A stretch of 64,000 nt of DNA from an uncultured Prevotella sp. (GCA_900316015.1 ONBG01000004.1:62001-126000), one strand, 5' to 3'; shown: positions 46,379-55,886, numbered from the stretch's first letter. Numbers and translations are program-made. Notes: generated by a model not told the origin, from the letters alone.

Positions 46379-48406
46379 TTACCTTAAAGCTACTGTATCT
46401 CGAAGACATGACGGGAGGTGGAAATATTTCCAACAATTGCTTGCCTGAAGCTCTTCTATCCCTCTACGAAGGTAATCTTGCAAGCTGTCTGGAAGGGGTT
46501 GTGCTTGGAGAGCAGCAAACATCTTGGAACAGAGCTTGTCTGGCAGATAGCCTTCTGATGGGATGAAATTATAATGCTCGTCCTTCACATAATGCGTGGA
46601 CAGTCCTTGGCAGGCTTGCAAGAAAAGGGTGACGGCCTCGTCGGGATGGTCTTTTTGTAGATGGTCGCGAAACTGCTCTTCGATTCCTGACAGGAGGGAT
46701 GTGATTTTCAGGAGGTCGGGGTACCCGTTTTCATCTTTCTCTTGGAAGATCCTGTCGATGGTGTCGTTGGGAATGATGACGGAAGGTAGGTCTGCAATGG
46801 GCACCTTATGGAGCAAAACATAACGCTGGAGGAGTTGCCGCCATTGCTGCAGGCGTGTTCCTTGCCAGATCTCTACCATCGCTGGTGCCACGATCTCGAT
46901 CAGCCGTTGTACCATGGCGTACTCATCATCCCCTACTTCTAAGGAGAAGCCACCGATACCTTTTACTTTCTCGAAGCGAAGAAGACTATCCTCGACACGG
47001 GTTTCTTGAAGGAGTTGCAGGAACTTGGGGTACTGTCTCTTCTCTAAGGTTTCATTCAGGGCTACGATTTCAAGGGGGGAAAGGATGGCATATTGCTCAT
47101 AGAACCCACCGCAAGGGGCGATGACCTTGACTTTCCGGCGGTCTTTCACCACGACGACATGCGCAAAATATTGGAAGTCTTCCTGAATGAACGGGGACGG
47201 ATGCATGATGCCAATCCCACTTGGAAGGAAATAGGATGACAGGTCTTTCCGAACGATATACTCCTTGAAATTCTTGTGTTCCAAGAGCGTATAGCCCTTC
47301 TCGTCTGTTTCTGTCTGCCTCCAAGCTGGGGTCAGGAACGGGCGGACGGGCGCATCTGGGATATACTCTGCCAAGACTGACTCGGAGGAGTTTGCCTCTT
47401 TCTGGAAATACTCGCATAATGCCCGGAAAGGATCTCTCGCCGAGGGGCAGATTCTTGACAGTACTTCTTGCTTGCTGAGGCGTTCTGCGTGGTCCTCCAA
47501 CCGGGCTTGCTTAAGCCGTCGGCTGTCGTTCCCATGCCCCACTCTTTTCGTTGACGGCTCCCGATTATAATCCCGGATCAGTCGGCGCAGTGTCTTCGGG
47601 GCGTCATCGGCATGTCCATGGAATTGCAGGTCGCCGATGACCGTATCGATGTCGCGCCATAAAGAGACTTGCTCGGAACTTTTCCCCGTGATCGCCTCAT
47701 GCACGATCATGACATCATTCTGATGGATGCCTGAGATACTGATGGTTAGGTCATTGCCTAAAGCGATAAAAAACCGACGGTCCTTGTTTTTGGTTGACTT
47801 GTCTTCACACCGTTTGATCACGCCTTGCTTGCCTGCAAAGGGTCCTCGGATGATCTGAACGACATCGTGCTCTTTCACCATATCCGCGTAACGCTCGGTT
47901 TCTACCCGAAGAAGCGCGGAAGTACTAACCGACTGTTCCTGAAAGACCCGGAAGGCTTCCATGGTTGCATCGGAAACCTTTGCCTGTCGAATGATCTGAC
48001 CTAAGGTGTCATGGGCTGGATCGGAACTGAGCAAATGGCAAAGGAGACTGGTATGCAGGCAGGTGGAATACTCGCCTGTCGCTAAGTCTCTCACCTTTAC
48101 TTGATATCTGAAATAGCCACCCTTATCGAGGCATTTTTCCATTTGACGGATAATGAGTGACTGCTCACCTTTGGCATTCTTGGGTGAAGGTGATTCGGCA
48201 TGCCCTTCTCCCGTCCACTTGATGTTCGCAAAGATATACCCGCTCATCAAGGGGGCGACCGTCTCTACTCTCCTACCGTATTGATTGTCGTAATGGGTTT
48301 TGCGGGAAGGGGTTATATAGACTTCCTTGACGCCTTTTACATGCTCCAGCAAAAAGTCCTTGGCTTCCTTTTCCTTGCCAATCGGGGTTTGCACAACGAA
48401 CCACAT
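46379..48406 (-). CDS. UpxY-like NusG-family antiterminator with a very long C-terminal extension
   Basis: 675 residues; ordinary UpxY proteins have about 170-180. Residues 1-60 are the NusG N-terminal (NGN) domain: MWFVVQTPIGKEKEAKDFLL, VKEVYITPSRKTHYDN, APLMSGYIFANIKW. A KOW-like element follows at about 190-225 (HDVVQIIRGPFAGKQGVIKR). The remaining 430 residues, helical and rich in E and R, are unknown (YILSPLEIVALNETLEK, FRDHLQKDHPDEAVTLFLQA). UpxY proteins bind RNA polymerase and promote full-length capsule transcripts; transcription from here runs toward the glycan locus. The ORF is intact with no sign of a fused frameshift. Confidence 0.8.
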   Translation of the reverse strand: MWFVVQTPIGKEKEAKDFLLEHVKGVKEVYITPSRKTHYDNQYGRRVETVAPLMSGYIFANIKWTGEGHAESPSPKNAKGEQSLIIRQMEKCLDKGGYFRYQVKVRDLATGEYSTCLHTSLLCHLLSSDPAHDTLGQIIRQAKVSDATMEAFRVFQEQSVSTSALLRVETERYADMVKEHDVVQIIRGPFAGKQGVIKRCEDKSTKNKDRRFFIALGNDLTISISGIHQNDVMIVHEAITGKSSEQVSLWRDIDTVIGDLQFHGHADDAPKTLRRLIRDYNREPSTKRVGHGNDSRRLKQARLEDHAERLSKQEVLSRICPSARDPFRALCEYFQKEANSSESVLAEYIPDAPVRPFLTPAWRQTETDEKGYTLLEHKNFKEYIVRKDLSSYFLPSGIGIMHPSPFIQEDFQYFAHVVVVKDRRKVKVIAPCGGFYEQYAILSPLEIVALNETLEKRQYPKFLQLLQETRVEDSLLRFEKVKGIGGFSLEVGDDEYAMVQRLIEIVAPAMVEIWQGTRLQQWRQLLQRYVLLHKVPIADLPSVIIPNDTIDRIFQEKDENGYPDLLKITSLLSGIEEQFRDHLQKDHPDEAVTLFLQACQGLSTHYVKDEHYNFIPSEGYLPDKLCSKMFAALQAQPLPDSLQDYLRRGIEELQASNCWKYFHLPSCLRDTVALR

Positions 48407-48805
48407 GACGTTTTCTTAATAAATCTTAAACGAAAGATGGGACCCTATACGCCAAGAATTCCCCAAGAGCGGCACCGCTTCTGGACGATAGGTTTTGTGA
48501 TCAATCACAGCATTGAGCCTCAACAGTTTACCCACCATTTACAGATCAATACTTTCTATGAAGACAAGGACGATAAGAACCATCATCTCTTGTCCATTCC
48601 ATTCTTCTTTCCATGAGCAATTTCTTGTTCACTTTCTTTTGCAAAGGTAACAAAATATAGACAAACGACCAACTTTTCCTAAGAAAAAAATACCCTCCGC
48701 AAATGATTCATTGTTGGAATGATTGATCAGGCACCGTCTTGGTGCTCAATATTCCCTGTCGAATCTACAAATGTGCAATTTAGATAACAAATGACTGTGT
48801 GCAAA
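48407..48805 (-). other. Leader region upstream of the UpxY-like gene
   Basis: No supported gene on either strand. A minus-strand -7 box TACCTTTG lies at 48649-48642 without a TTTG at the proper distance, so the mRNA would have a leader of about 230 nt. The tRNA terminator lies at the right end. Confidence 0.5.
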
Positions 48806-48841
48806 CAAAAAAGGAGAACTTCGTTGTTAAAGTCCTCCTTT
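48806..48841 (-). terminator. Intrinsic terminator of the tRNA gene
   Basis: On the minus strand AAAGGAGGACTT pairs with AAGTTCTCCTTT, followed by six T. It lies directly after the tRNA 3' end. Confidence 0.8.
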
Positions 48842-48844
48842 ACG

Positions 48845-48919
48845 TGATTCCGCTGGGGTTCGAACCCAGGACCCACAGCTTAGAAGGCTGTTGCTCTAAT
48901 CCAACTGAGCTACGGAACC
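48845..48919 (-). tRNA. tRNA-Arg (anticodon TCT)
   Basis: Starting at 48919, the acceptor arm GGTTCCG pairs with CGGAATC (one G-T). The D arm is TAGCTCAGTTGGATTAGAGC, the anticodon arm has CCTTCTAAG (TCT anticodon) and the T arm is GGGTTCGAACCC. The discriminator base is A. No encoded CCA. Reads AGA codons. Confidence 0.95.
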
Positions 48920-48932
48920 ATCAAATCGGGTG

Positions 48933-48964
48933 CAAATTTACTGCTTTTTGGGGATATCTCCAAA
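48933..48964 (-). promoter_or_regulatory. Promoter of tRNA-Arg
   Basis: On the minus strand TTTG (48964-48961), 20-nt spacer, TAAATTTG (48940-48933); initiation should fall a few bases before the tRNA 5' end. Confidence 0.8.
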
Positions 48965-49066
48965 TTTTTAGTTGATTATTTAGGCATCAAAAGGGAACGG
49001 AAAGGATGGAGTCCAGGGCTCATCTGTTCATGAGGCGATGGATTTCGGCAAAAAGAACGCATAAAA

Positions 49067-49098
49067 TTTGGTGGTTTTCGATGAGATCTTTATCTTTG
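49067..49098 (+). promoter_or_regulatory. Promoter of the LytTR gene
   Basis: TTTG (49067-49070), 20-nt spacer, TATCTTTG (49091-49098), 34 bases before the ATG. Confidence 0.85.
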
Positions 49099-49132
49099 CG
49101 ATGATTTTTGAACAAGGACAAGACGATCGCCC

Positions 49133-49984
49133 ATGATGAAGAATTTCTTCTTACGTTCCCTACCCCAAGAGGATGGCGGCAACTGGCTCTATGCGGGACT
49201 GGTTGCCGGTGGCATTGTCTTTTTCATTCTGTTCTTCCTCCGCCCTTTTGGACTGGGGCAATATCAGGGGAACCTTTTCGTCTTAACGCTGCCATTTACT
49301 GCTTGGGCGGTGGCAGGGACCTATGCCTATGGCTGGCTTGCCTTTAAGCCTTGGGTACGTCACACGGCAACGTGGCGTGTGTGGCATCAGTGCGTTGCTA
49401 TCCTGCTGTTACTCTGCCTCATCAGCCTGGGTAATTTCGTCCTTGACTGGATATGGTTCGAGAGTGAACCGTCAATGGATCACTTCTTGGGCTATACCTA
49501 CGAAACCTTCCTCATCGGTATCCCAATCACCTTGACGACTGTCGCACTCGACTATCAGAAACGGCTGCGCAACCGTCTCGCTACCCTACTCCAAAAAGAT
49601 GAGGCAGCACAAGTCGGACAGACGATTACCTTCCACGACAGTTCGGTACGGGGCGAAGACCTTACGCTGGCCATGGCTGATTTCCTCTATGCAGAGGCGC
49701 AGAAGAACTTCGTCGACATTTATTTCCTCAATGGGGATCGCGTGGAGCACCGGCAACTGCGTGCTACCCTTGCTTCGGTGCTTGCCGACGCAAAGGATAG
49801 GAATATCTTCCAATGCCATCGCTCGTTCATTGTCAACCTAAACCGCATTCTCTCCGCCCATGGCAATTCCAATGGCTATCAGCTCACCGTGGGTGATGAC
49901 CATCATGTAGTGCCTGTGTCGAGGAGCTACGTCCCCAAAACTTCGATCGTTTGTGAGATAAACCTATCTTTATGCGCTCAATAG
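49133..49984 (+). CDS. Membrane-bound LytTR-type transcriptional regulator
   Basis: 283 residues. Four N-terminal membrane segments (LYAGLVAGGIVFFILFFLRP, NLFVLTLPFTAWAVAGTYAY, VAILLLLCLISLGNFVLDWI, TFLIGIPITLTTVAL) precede a cytoplasmic LytTR domain at about 165-280. That domain contains DFLYAEAQKNFVDIYFLNGD, LRATLASVLADAKDRNIFQC, and HRSFIVNLNRILSAHGNSNG. LytTR domains bind DNA with beta strands. The last 15 bases overlap the 3' end of the convergent HTH gene. An ATG at 49136 is an equally possible start. Confidence 0.9.
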   Translation: MMKNFFLRSLPQEDGGNWLYAGLVAGGIVFFILFFLRPFGLGQYQGNLFVLTLPFTAWAVAGTYAYGWLAFKPWVRHTATWRVWHQCVAILLLLCLISLGNFVLDWIWFESEPSMDHFLGYTYETFLIGIPITLTTVALDYQKRLRNRLATLLQKDEAAQVGQTITFHDSSVRGEDLTLAMADFLYAEAQKNFVDIYFLNGDRVEHRQLRATLASVLADAKDRNIFQCHRSFIVNLNRILSAHGNSNGYQLTVGDDHHVVPVSRSYVPKTSIVCEINLSLCAQ

Positions 49985-50383
49985 TTCCTTGCCAAATTGA
50001 TGCAAGACCTCACGTATCTGCCGTACTTGCTTCTCGCTTGGTTTGGAAATGCCATAGATATAACGCGCCATCAGGCTTTTGTTGATGCCAATAGCTCGGG
50101 CTACTTCCGACACATTCAGCCAAGGATAAGGGGCAAACATCTGAGCTATCTCATTATCCTTTGGTTCAGACACTTCATAGAAGCTACTAATGTGCATATC
50201 AGCATCAATGCTTTCCCATCTGATGTCTTCACCATCGTCACCAATGCTATAGTCATTACGTTGCTCAACAGTGGCATCCTTTAGTTCAGGGTATGCCTCT
50301 AAAGGCCTACTATACACTTTGCCTTCCTGCGTCTTCATATAAATGCGACCTGCATCAAACCAAATCGTCTTAATTTTCTCCAT
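49970..50383 (-). CDS. DUF2442-HTH protein, probable antitoxin
   Basis: 137 residues from the ATG at 50383. The start is decided by a strong AGGAGG ribosome binding site 7 bases upstream; the ORF is open 10 codons further. The N-terminal part is DUF2442-like (IKTIWFDAGRIYMKTQEGKV YSRPLEAYPEL). The C-terminal Xre HTH is PWLNVSEVARAIGINKSLMA RYIYGISKPSEKQVRQIREV. It likely binds the palindrome at 50658-50677 and represses the pair. Confidence 0.8.
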   Translation of the reverse strand: MEKIKTIWFDAGRIYMKTQEGKVYSRPLEAYPELKDATVEQRNDYSIGDDGEDIRWESIDADMHISSFYEVSEPKDNEIAQMFAPYPWLNVSEVARAIGINKSLMARYIYGISKPSEKQVRQIREVLHQFGKELLSA

Positions 50384-50399
50384 ATCGTTTCCTCCTTTA

Positions 50400-50639
50400 T
50401 TAATCATTGCCAAAACATTTTTGCCATTCTTCTATAAACTCATCCCTATAATTATTGCATGTATTTAGGGCTTTCTTTATCACGTGATCTTTTATCCCAT
50501 GATTATAAATAACTTTTACGGTAGGCATTAGCTCAATCTTTGCTTTCTTCCCACCATAACTAATATGTACATGGACAGGCTTATGCTCGTCCATGTAAAA
50601 GAAGAATCGAATTCCAAAAGCAATAAGCAATGTTGGCAT
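50400..50639 (-). CDS. DUF4160 protein
   Basis: 79 residues, normal for DUF4160. MPTLLIAFGIRFFFYMDEHK, PVHVHISYGGKKAKIELMPT, then a helical end (NTCNNYRDEFIEEWQKCFGN). DUF4160 genes commonly precede DUF2442 genes and have been suggested as toxin-antitoxin pairs; the activity is not proven. The mRNA is nearly leaderless (start about 6 bases after the expected initiation site). Confidence 0.85.
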   Translation of the reverse strand: MPTLLIAFGIRFFFYMDEHKPVHVHISYGGKKAKIELMPTVKVIYNHGIKDHVIKKALNTCNNYRDEFIEEWQKCFGND

Positions 50640-50650
50640 TTGTTTTTTTG

Positions 50651-50682
50651 CAAAGATAGGTATAAACTTTTATACCTGCAAA
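50651..50682 (-). promoter_or_regulatory. Promoter with operator of the DUF4160/DUF2442 pair
   Basis: On the minus strand TTTG (50682-50679), 20-nt spacer, TATCTTTG (50658-50651). The spacer is filled by a perfect inverted repeat AGGTATAAA-CT-TTTATACCT (50658-50677), ideally placed to block polymerase. Confidence 0.85.
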
Positions 50683-50835
50683 CAATTTTCTCTATTTTTC
50701 CTTCTTCATTCGTCCAAATCCTTGCATCTCGTCCTGAGCTTCAGGCAAGTGGCACGATAGTACTCGCACAGCTTTCTTGTGACCGTCCTTCCTTATATGC
50801 TTTCCGTAGGAAATAAGCAAATAAGTAGAGAAAAT

Positions 50836-50867
50836 TTTGGGATTCAAAATAATTATCGCTAACTTTG
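50836..50867 (+). promoter_or_regulatory. Promoter of the cas operon
   Basis: TTTG (50836-50839), 20-nt spacer, TAACTTTG (50860-50867), 36 bases before the cas6 ATG. Confidence 0.85.
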
Positions 50868-50902
50868 CCCTGAATTCTAAAAACCATAGAAAATCGTAGA
50901 TC

Positions 50903-51685
50903 ATGAGATTTAGACTAACCTTAGAAGTTGATCGTGCTCAAGGAGACTTGCTTCCCCTCTGCTACCAGTATGAGCAGTCGGCAGTAATCTATAAGATACT
51001 CAGCAGGAGTGACCAGGACTATTCTACCTGGTTGCACGACAACGGCTACAAGTTGGAGAGTGGCAAACGGTTCAAGCTCTTCTGCTATTCCCGCCTAAGA
51101 CCTGATAAGTATCGCATACTGCCCAAGGTCGGATGCATAAATCTCATTGGCAATCAAGCGGAATGGACCATCAGCTTCCTGCCGGAGAAGAGCACAGCAC
51201 ATTTCGTGCAAGGCCTCTTTGCTGACCAGCACTTCACGCTCGGCAACAAGGACTATCGGGTAGACTTCCATGTAGCTAGTGTGGAGTTACTGCCCTCAGT
51301 CCCGATCGAACCAGTTATGGAGTGGGAAGCGCAGTCGCCTGTCTGCGTCAAGGAGCATACTGATGGCCGTACCATCTTCCTCTCGCCTGAGGCCCCCAAC
51401 TATTCGGAAGCCATTCTCCGCGGGCTTCTCTCTCGTTATGAATCACTTCATGGTCATCCCTATGAGGGCGACACCGCTGGCTTCCGATTCGAGTTGTTGA
51501 GCCCGCAACCTAAGTCCACCCTTATCACTATCAAGGCCGGTACTCCGCAACAGACCCGCATCCGCGGCTACCGCTATCGCTTCCGCCTGACCGCGCCAGA
51601 AGAGCTCATGCATATAGCCAGCGAGGGAGGTATAGGCGAGGAATGCTCGCAGGGATTTGGATATGTAGTAAATATTAAAGGATAA
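50903..51685 (+). CDS. cas6: CRISPR repeat endonuclease Cas6
   Basis: 260 residues, normal for Cas6. Cleaves the array transcript within each repeat to leave an 8-nt handle (here ATTGAAAC). Two ferredoxin-like folds: start MRFRLTLEVDRAQGDLLPLC, KRFKLFCYSRLRPDKYRILP, and the C-terminal glycine-rich loop EGGIGEECSQGFGYVVNIKG that contacts RNA. A catalytic His is not clearly assigned; candidates are H45 and those in the first domain. GC-rich codon use, like the adaptation genes and unlike the following cas3. Confidence 0.92.
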   Translation: MRFRLTLEVDRAQGDLLPLCYQYEQSAVIYKILSRSDQDYSTWLHDNGYKLESGKRFKLFCYSRLRPDKYRILPKVGCINLIGNQAEWTISFLPEKSTAHFVQGLFADQHFTLGNKDYRVDFHVASVELLPSVPIEPVMEWEAQSPVCVKEHTDGRTIFLSPEAPNYSEAILRGLLSRYESLHGHPYEGDTAGFRFELLSPQPKSTLITIKAGTPQQTRIRGYRYRFRLTAPEELMHIASEGGIGEECSQGFGYVVNIKG

Positions 51686-51691
51686 GGATAT

Positions 51692-54112
51692 ATGCTATCA
51701 TATACAGATTTTTATAAAGAAGTTATTGGCTTTGCTCCATATAGGTATCAGTTAGAGGTTGAGCGGCTACTTAGTGAAGGGAAGAATGTAATTCTATCCG
51801 TTCCTACAGGAGCTGGAAAAACGCTGGCTTCTATCATGCCCTATCTATATTTTCGATATGTGAGGAATCAAGATTTCCCTCAAAAAATGATTTATAGTCT
51901 ACCTTTAAGGGCATTGACTAACTCTATATATAGTGATGTGAAGGATATATTAGAGCATTTGGCAGACAAAGACAAACAATTTGCGTCGATAGCTTCTATC
52001 CAAACTGGGGAGTATAATGAGGATCCTTATTTTGAGCGAGAGATGGTGTTTTCCACAATAGACCAAACGCTTAGCAATTTTCTCTCTTTCCCTTTGGCAT
52101 TATCCCATTCTTTAGCCAATATTAATGCTGGAGCCATCATAGGAAGTTATATGATTTTCGATGAGTTTCATCTTCTTGATACAAGATTGTCAATGTCTAC
52201 GACGATAGGTATGTTGCAGATGCTTAAGAGTATCAATCGTTTTTGCATAATGACGGCAACTCTAAGTGAAACATTTATGTCTTTTCTAAGACAGCATCTC
52301 GTAAATACAGAAATTGTTACACTCAAAGATTTTCCAGAAGATGCTTATAAAATACAATCTTTGATACCTGCAAAAGGTGAAAAGATGAAAAAATATGTGC
52401 ATGTTCTAAACCATGTTCTTGATATTCGTGAGATTTTGAATGCACATCATGATAAGACATTAGTTATTTGCAATAGAGTAGAGAAGGCACAAAAGATCTA
52501 CCATGAACTTGATGCACTAAAGCAATCCACTACAGAACTTCTGTGTCTGCATTCTAGATACTTTGATTCAGATAGAAAGAAAAAAGAAGAAAAAGTTAAA
52601 AGATATTTTGGTAAACATAGTGACAAACATGACGTGATCCTTATTTCTACACAAGTGATAGAAGCAGGTATGGACATTTCTTGTGATACAATGTTCACAG
52701 AGTTGTCTCCTGTAAATTCGATTTTACAGAGGGCTGGCAGGTGTGCAAGATTTGCTTATGAATATGGTGATATATATATAGCCGATGTCGCTATGTCTGA
52801 TGCAGAAAACGAAAATGCTTTAAAGAATACGTATCTTCCTTATAATGCAGAGCTGTGCATTGCAACCAAACAAGAGTTGCAGAATGTGGAAATGTTGGAT
52901 GAGAGAATAAGTAAACAGCTTGTAGATAGAGTCTTGTCCTCATTCGAACGAAAAAATGCAGGTATAATCAACGGAAAGTTGTTTAATAAAGATAGAATAG
53001 TAAATGCATGGGCGGATCCTGATAAAAAACACTATTCGGAGACTATAAGGGATATAGAAAGTGTTGATGTGATTCTGTATGATATAGATTCCAATCTGTA
53101 TCAAAGACTTGTTCCTTTAAAATATGAATCAATCAGTATATATAAATGGAGCCTTATAAAATGGGTTAAGCAGATCATCAAATCTCATGAGGGAGATGAT
53201 TGGGTGATAGCTAAGGCAAGTCTTAATGTAGATAGTGGATTTGATATTGATTGGGGCGAAGGAGATGAGATGACACTTGAAAGGCTGGACATTGCAGAAG
53301 CAGAATATTATAATGATGTGATATTTCTCAACAATAAGTATTTTGATTATGATGATAGAGGACTTTTTATATCTGATGAAGGAAATCAGTTTGTCTCTCC
53401 AGATAAGGAGATAACCGATAAAGAATTTGCTGACATAACCTACACAAGGGATACCTACAAGCAGCATGTGTCTGCGCTTCTTAATTGTTATAAAATAGAT
53501 ATCAGACCCAGATTGAAGTATGTGGCAAGCAAGATAGAATCTCTATATAAAGGATTGAATTTTGATCAGATAGTAAAATGTATGATTGCCTTTCATGATT
53601 TTGGAAAATTGAATGATTCCTGGCAAAAAATTATGCTAGCTTATGAAAGAGAGAAACTTTCTGAGCCTAAATATTTTGATATATTGGCGCATACAGATTA
53701 TGATCCAAAAACAGATCAAGATATGGCCAAACGATATAAGCTTTCACAAAAACCGCCGCATGCAGGTATTGGTGCTAAGGTGGCCTATGATGTGGTAAAT
53801 AATGTCACAGATGATGAAATTATAGCCTCATGTGTGAGTTCTGCTATATTAAGACATCACAGTCCGGTTACGGACACGAGTGTAGCTTTTCGTATCAACG
53901 AAGAAGCGATGACTTTGCAAAAGGAAATATTAAAAGAGCTAGATCTGCAATGTAATTTTCCTTCATCTGGTAACCGAGATAATCTGGATGATATCATCCC
54001 CCGAAAAAACAAGAATAAAGAGTGGATTCTTTATCTGGTTTTAGTAAGGATATTAAGATTATGTGACCAAAAGGCAACAGCTAACAAACAAAAATATTTG
54101 AGACATGAATAA
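51692..54112 (+). CDS. cas3: Cas3 with helicase first and HD nuclease at the C-terminus
   Basis: 806 residues. SF2 helicase: motif I SVPTGAGKT at 36-44, motif II DEFHLLD, motif III TATLSE, motif VI RAGRCARF. Later SAF region and the HD nuclease at about 600-700: MIAFHDFGKLNDSWQ (HD), HAGIGAKVAYDVVNN, and SSAILRHHSPVTD. The typical Cas3 order is HD then helicase, so this is reversed. Unwinds and degrades target DNA recruited by Cascade. Codon use is strongly AT-rich. Six bases after cas6; overlaps the next gene by 8 bases. Confidence 0.9.
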   Translation: MLSYTDFYKEVIGFAPYRYQLEVERLLSEGKNVILSVPTGAGKTLASIMPYLYFRYVRNQDFPQKMIYSLPLRALTNSIYSDVKDILEHLADKDKQFASIASIQTGEYNEDPYFEREMVFSTIDQTLSNFLSFPLALSHSLANINAGAIIGSYMIFDEFHLLDTRLSMSTTIGMLQMLKSINRFCIMTATLSETFMSFLRQHLVNTEIVTLKDFPEDAYKIQSLIPAKGEKMKKYVHVLNHVLDIREILNAHHDKTLVICNRVEKAQKIYHELDALKQSTTELLCLHSRYFDSDRKKKEEKVKRYFGKHSDKHDVILISTQVIEAGMDISCDTMFTELSPVNSILQRAGRCARFAYEYGDIYIADVAMSDAENENALKNTYLPYNAELCIATKQELQNVEMLDERISKQLVDRVLSSFERKNAGIINGKLFNKDRIVNAWADPDKKHYSETIRDIESVDVILYDIDSNLYQRLVPLKYESISIYKWSLIKWVKQIIKSHEGDDWVIAKASLNVDSGFDIDWGEGDEMTLERLDIAEAEYYNDVIFLNNKYFDYDDRGLFISDEGNQFVSPDKEITDKEFADITYTRDTYKQHVSALLNCYKIDIRPRLKYVASKIESLYKGLNFDQIVKCMIAFHDFGKLNDSWQKIMLAYEREKLSEPKYFDILAHTDYDPKTDQDMAKRYKLSQKPPHAGIGAKVAYDVVNNVTDDEIIASCVSSAILRHHSPVTDTSVAFRINEEAMTLQKEILKELDLQCNFPSSGNRDNLDDIIPRKNKNKEWILYLVLVRILRLCDQKATANKQKYLRHE

Positions 54113-55865
54113 GTTTTATATAACTAAAATATCAGGTACCTATTCAGAGCTACTCGAGGCTTATGGAGTAGCTAATACATTGAATAAGGTTTTCATTCAA
54201 TTGGATATTGATGATGTGGATATTATCATTCGGGACGAGATTTCTATCTATGTGATAGAAACATCTGTAGATATTACTCCAGAATTAATATCTAATCTTA
54301 AATACTTCCAATTGTTTACTTATATCAGAAGAGATGCATTAGACAATATAGATGATAAGTTGGATGTATTCGATTATCAATCACAAAAAACATTGAAAGA
54401 TCAACGCAAAATAGAGATTGATAGAGCAACACAAAGACTTGGAAAAGACAAGAAAGCACTCCAGAAGGAATTAATAAGGATAGACGAAGTATACTCTCAG
54501 AAGATTGCCTTCAATTATGACGTTCTTTCCCAATTCTCAACATCAAATAATATTAAAAGTCTAAGTAAACTCTTTAATAACGTAGAGGTTAATCAAGAGA
54601 ACTTCTCTGATTTTATATGGGTCATTTTGCAATATTATGGAACCTTATGTAATTCGTATATACCTAAGGACAAAAATATTATTATACCTGACAGTCAAGT
54701 TACTAATACACAAATTATAGCTCCTCATCAAGGAAAGGGCTTAAATAAGTCAAAAGCAAATGGTATTAATGCTGCAAATGAAAAGGGCAATTGGATATCC
54801 AATAGTATGAAAATATCAGGAGCATTTTCTGATATGATTTGTCATCTTGTAAAAGTAGGTGAAAATTATGATCTAAAGGTTCTTGTTCCCGAGTATAAGG
54901 AAATAGACTTTGGATTTAAATCTCAATTGATGCCGAAATTCAAACGAATTTCTAAGGGTAATACGCCAATAAAAATAGATATTTTAAATATTCTTGAATT
55001 GGTAGAAATCATTCTGGATCATTCTTTCCCTAAAAGAAGACAAATAACTTCAATTGTTGCCGGACTTAATTCTGTTTATCAAAAGTCCTTGGGGAAAAAT
55101 AAGGGCATTGTCAATATAAGTTATATAGGTATGCCTAAATTTGTCAATGTTGGAAACAGAGAAGAAAACGAAGAGTGGCAAGAAGTATTCGATCAACAGA
55201 TACAGATTATACAGTCTCTCCAAGAAAACAAAGGGGCTGCAGAAGGGCTGAAATATTACAGAGATTTCATAAGCTCTTCAAATCTGAAGGCTTTTTATAA
55301 ATTCGTTTTTTGGTATGCTTCATATGTTAGCTCAGAACAGTCTAAACAGAATAGGCATATCATACTTTTTACTACAGATTCTATAAATAAAATTTTAAGC
55401 AATATGAATACTACAGTAAGTTTAAATGAGATCATTACAAACAAGGGGTTCCTATCGGTTGCTTATGCGATCCGAGAAGGAACCGTTGGGTTGCAATATA
55501 CTCCTAAAGAGAAAAGACGTTATGAAGTGCACTATGGCTTTGCCCAGAAATTGAGCATTAAATCAAAATCAAAGGAAAGTCTGACAGAGTTTATCGCAAG
55601 CTATATTGCATCATATAATGCAGAAACAGCTAGAGATTATGAGAAGGAATCGAAAAAAGAAAAAAAACGTGAACCCGTTGGTGAACATTCAGAAGATAAC
55701 ATAAACGAGACTAAATCAGGAAATAAAGCTACACGCAAGCCAGTTAAAGTAGAAGAGCTTACTGAATTCTATAATTTACTGGACAAATATCCTTCGAGTT
55801 TGATAGGAGCTATGCTTGCATCATACGGTTTTGCCAGACACGAGAAGAAAAAGGATGAAAAGTAA
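54105..55865 (+). CDS. Cas8-type large subunit of Cascade
   Basis: 586 residues; assigned by position between cas3 and cas7 and by general properties. Long, lysine-rich, no other motif that I recognise; a mid-protein HQGKGLNKSKANGINAANEK stretch and a C-terminal IRE-TVGLQYTPKEKRRYEVHY block are typical of type I-B large subunits. It should recognise the PAM and start of the target. Family (Cas8b or a related variant) cannot be fixed by eye. AT-rich like cas3 and cas7. Confidence 0.75.
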   Translation: MNKFYITKISGTYSELLEAYGVANTLNKVFIQLDIDDVDIIIRDEISIYVIETSVDITPELISNLKYFQLFTYIRRDALDNIDDKLDVFDYQSQKTLKDQRKIEIDRATQRLGKDKKALQKELIRIDEVYSQKIAFNYDVLSQFSTSNNIKSLSKLFNNVEVNQENFSDFIWVILQYYGTLCNSYIPKDKNIIIPDSQVTNTQIIAPHQGKGLNKSKANGINAANEKGNWISNSMKISGAFSDMICHLVKVGENYDLKVLVPEYKEIDFGFKSQLMPKFKRISKGNTPIKIDILNILELVEIILDHSFPKRRQITSIVAGLNSVYQKSLGKNKGIVNISYIGMPKFVNVGNREENEEWQEVFDQQIQIIQSLQENKGAAEGLKYYRDFISSSNLKAFYKFVFWYASYVSSEQSKQNRHIILFTTDSINKILSNMNTTVSLNEIITNKGFLSVAYAIREGTVGLQYTPKEKRRYEVHYGFAQKLSIKSKSKESLTEFIASYIASYNAETARDYEKESKKEKKREPVGEHSEDNINETKSGNKATRKPVKVEELTEFYNLLDKYPSSLIGAMLASYGFARHEKKKDEK

Positions 55866-55886
55866 TCAATTATTAATATCAGATTT

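Noticed and set aside
48200..48616. 138-codon plus-strand ORF before the tRNA
   Set aside because: Half lies opposite the UpxY-like gene and the rest is in the leader; no domain or promoter.
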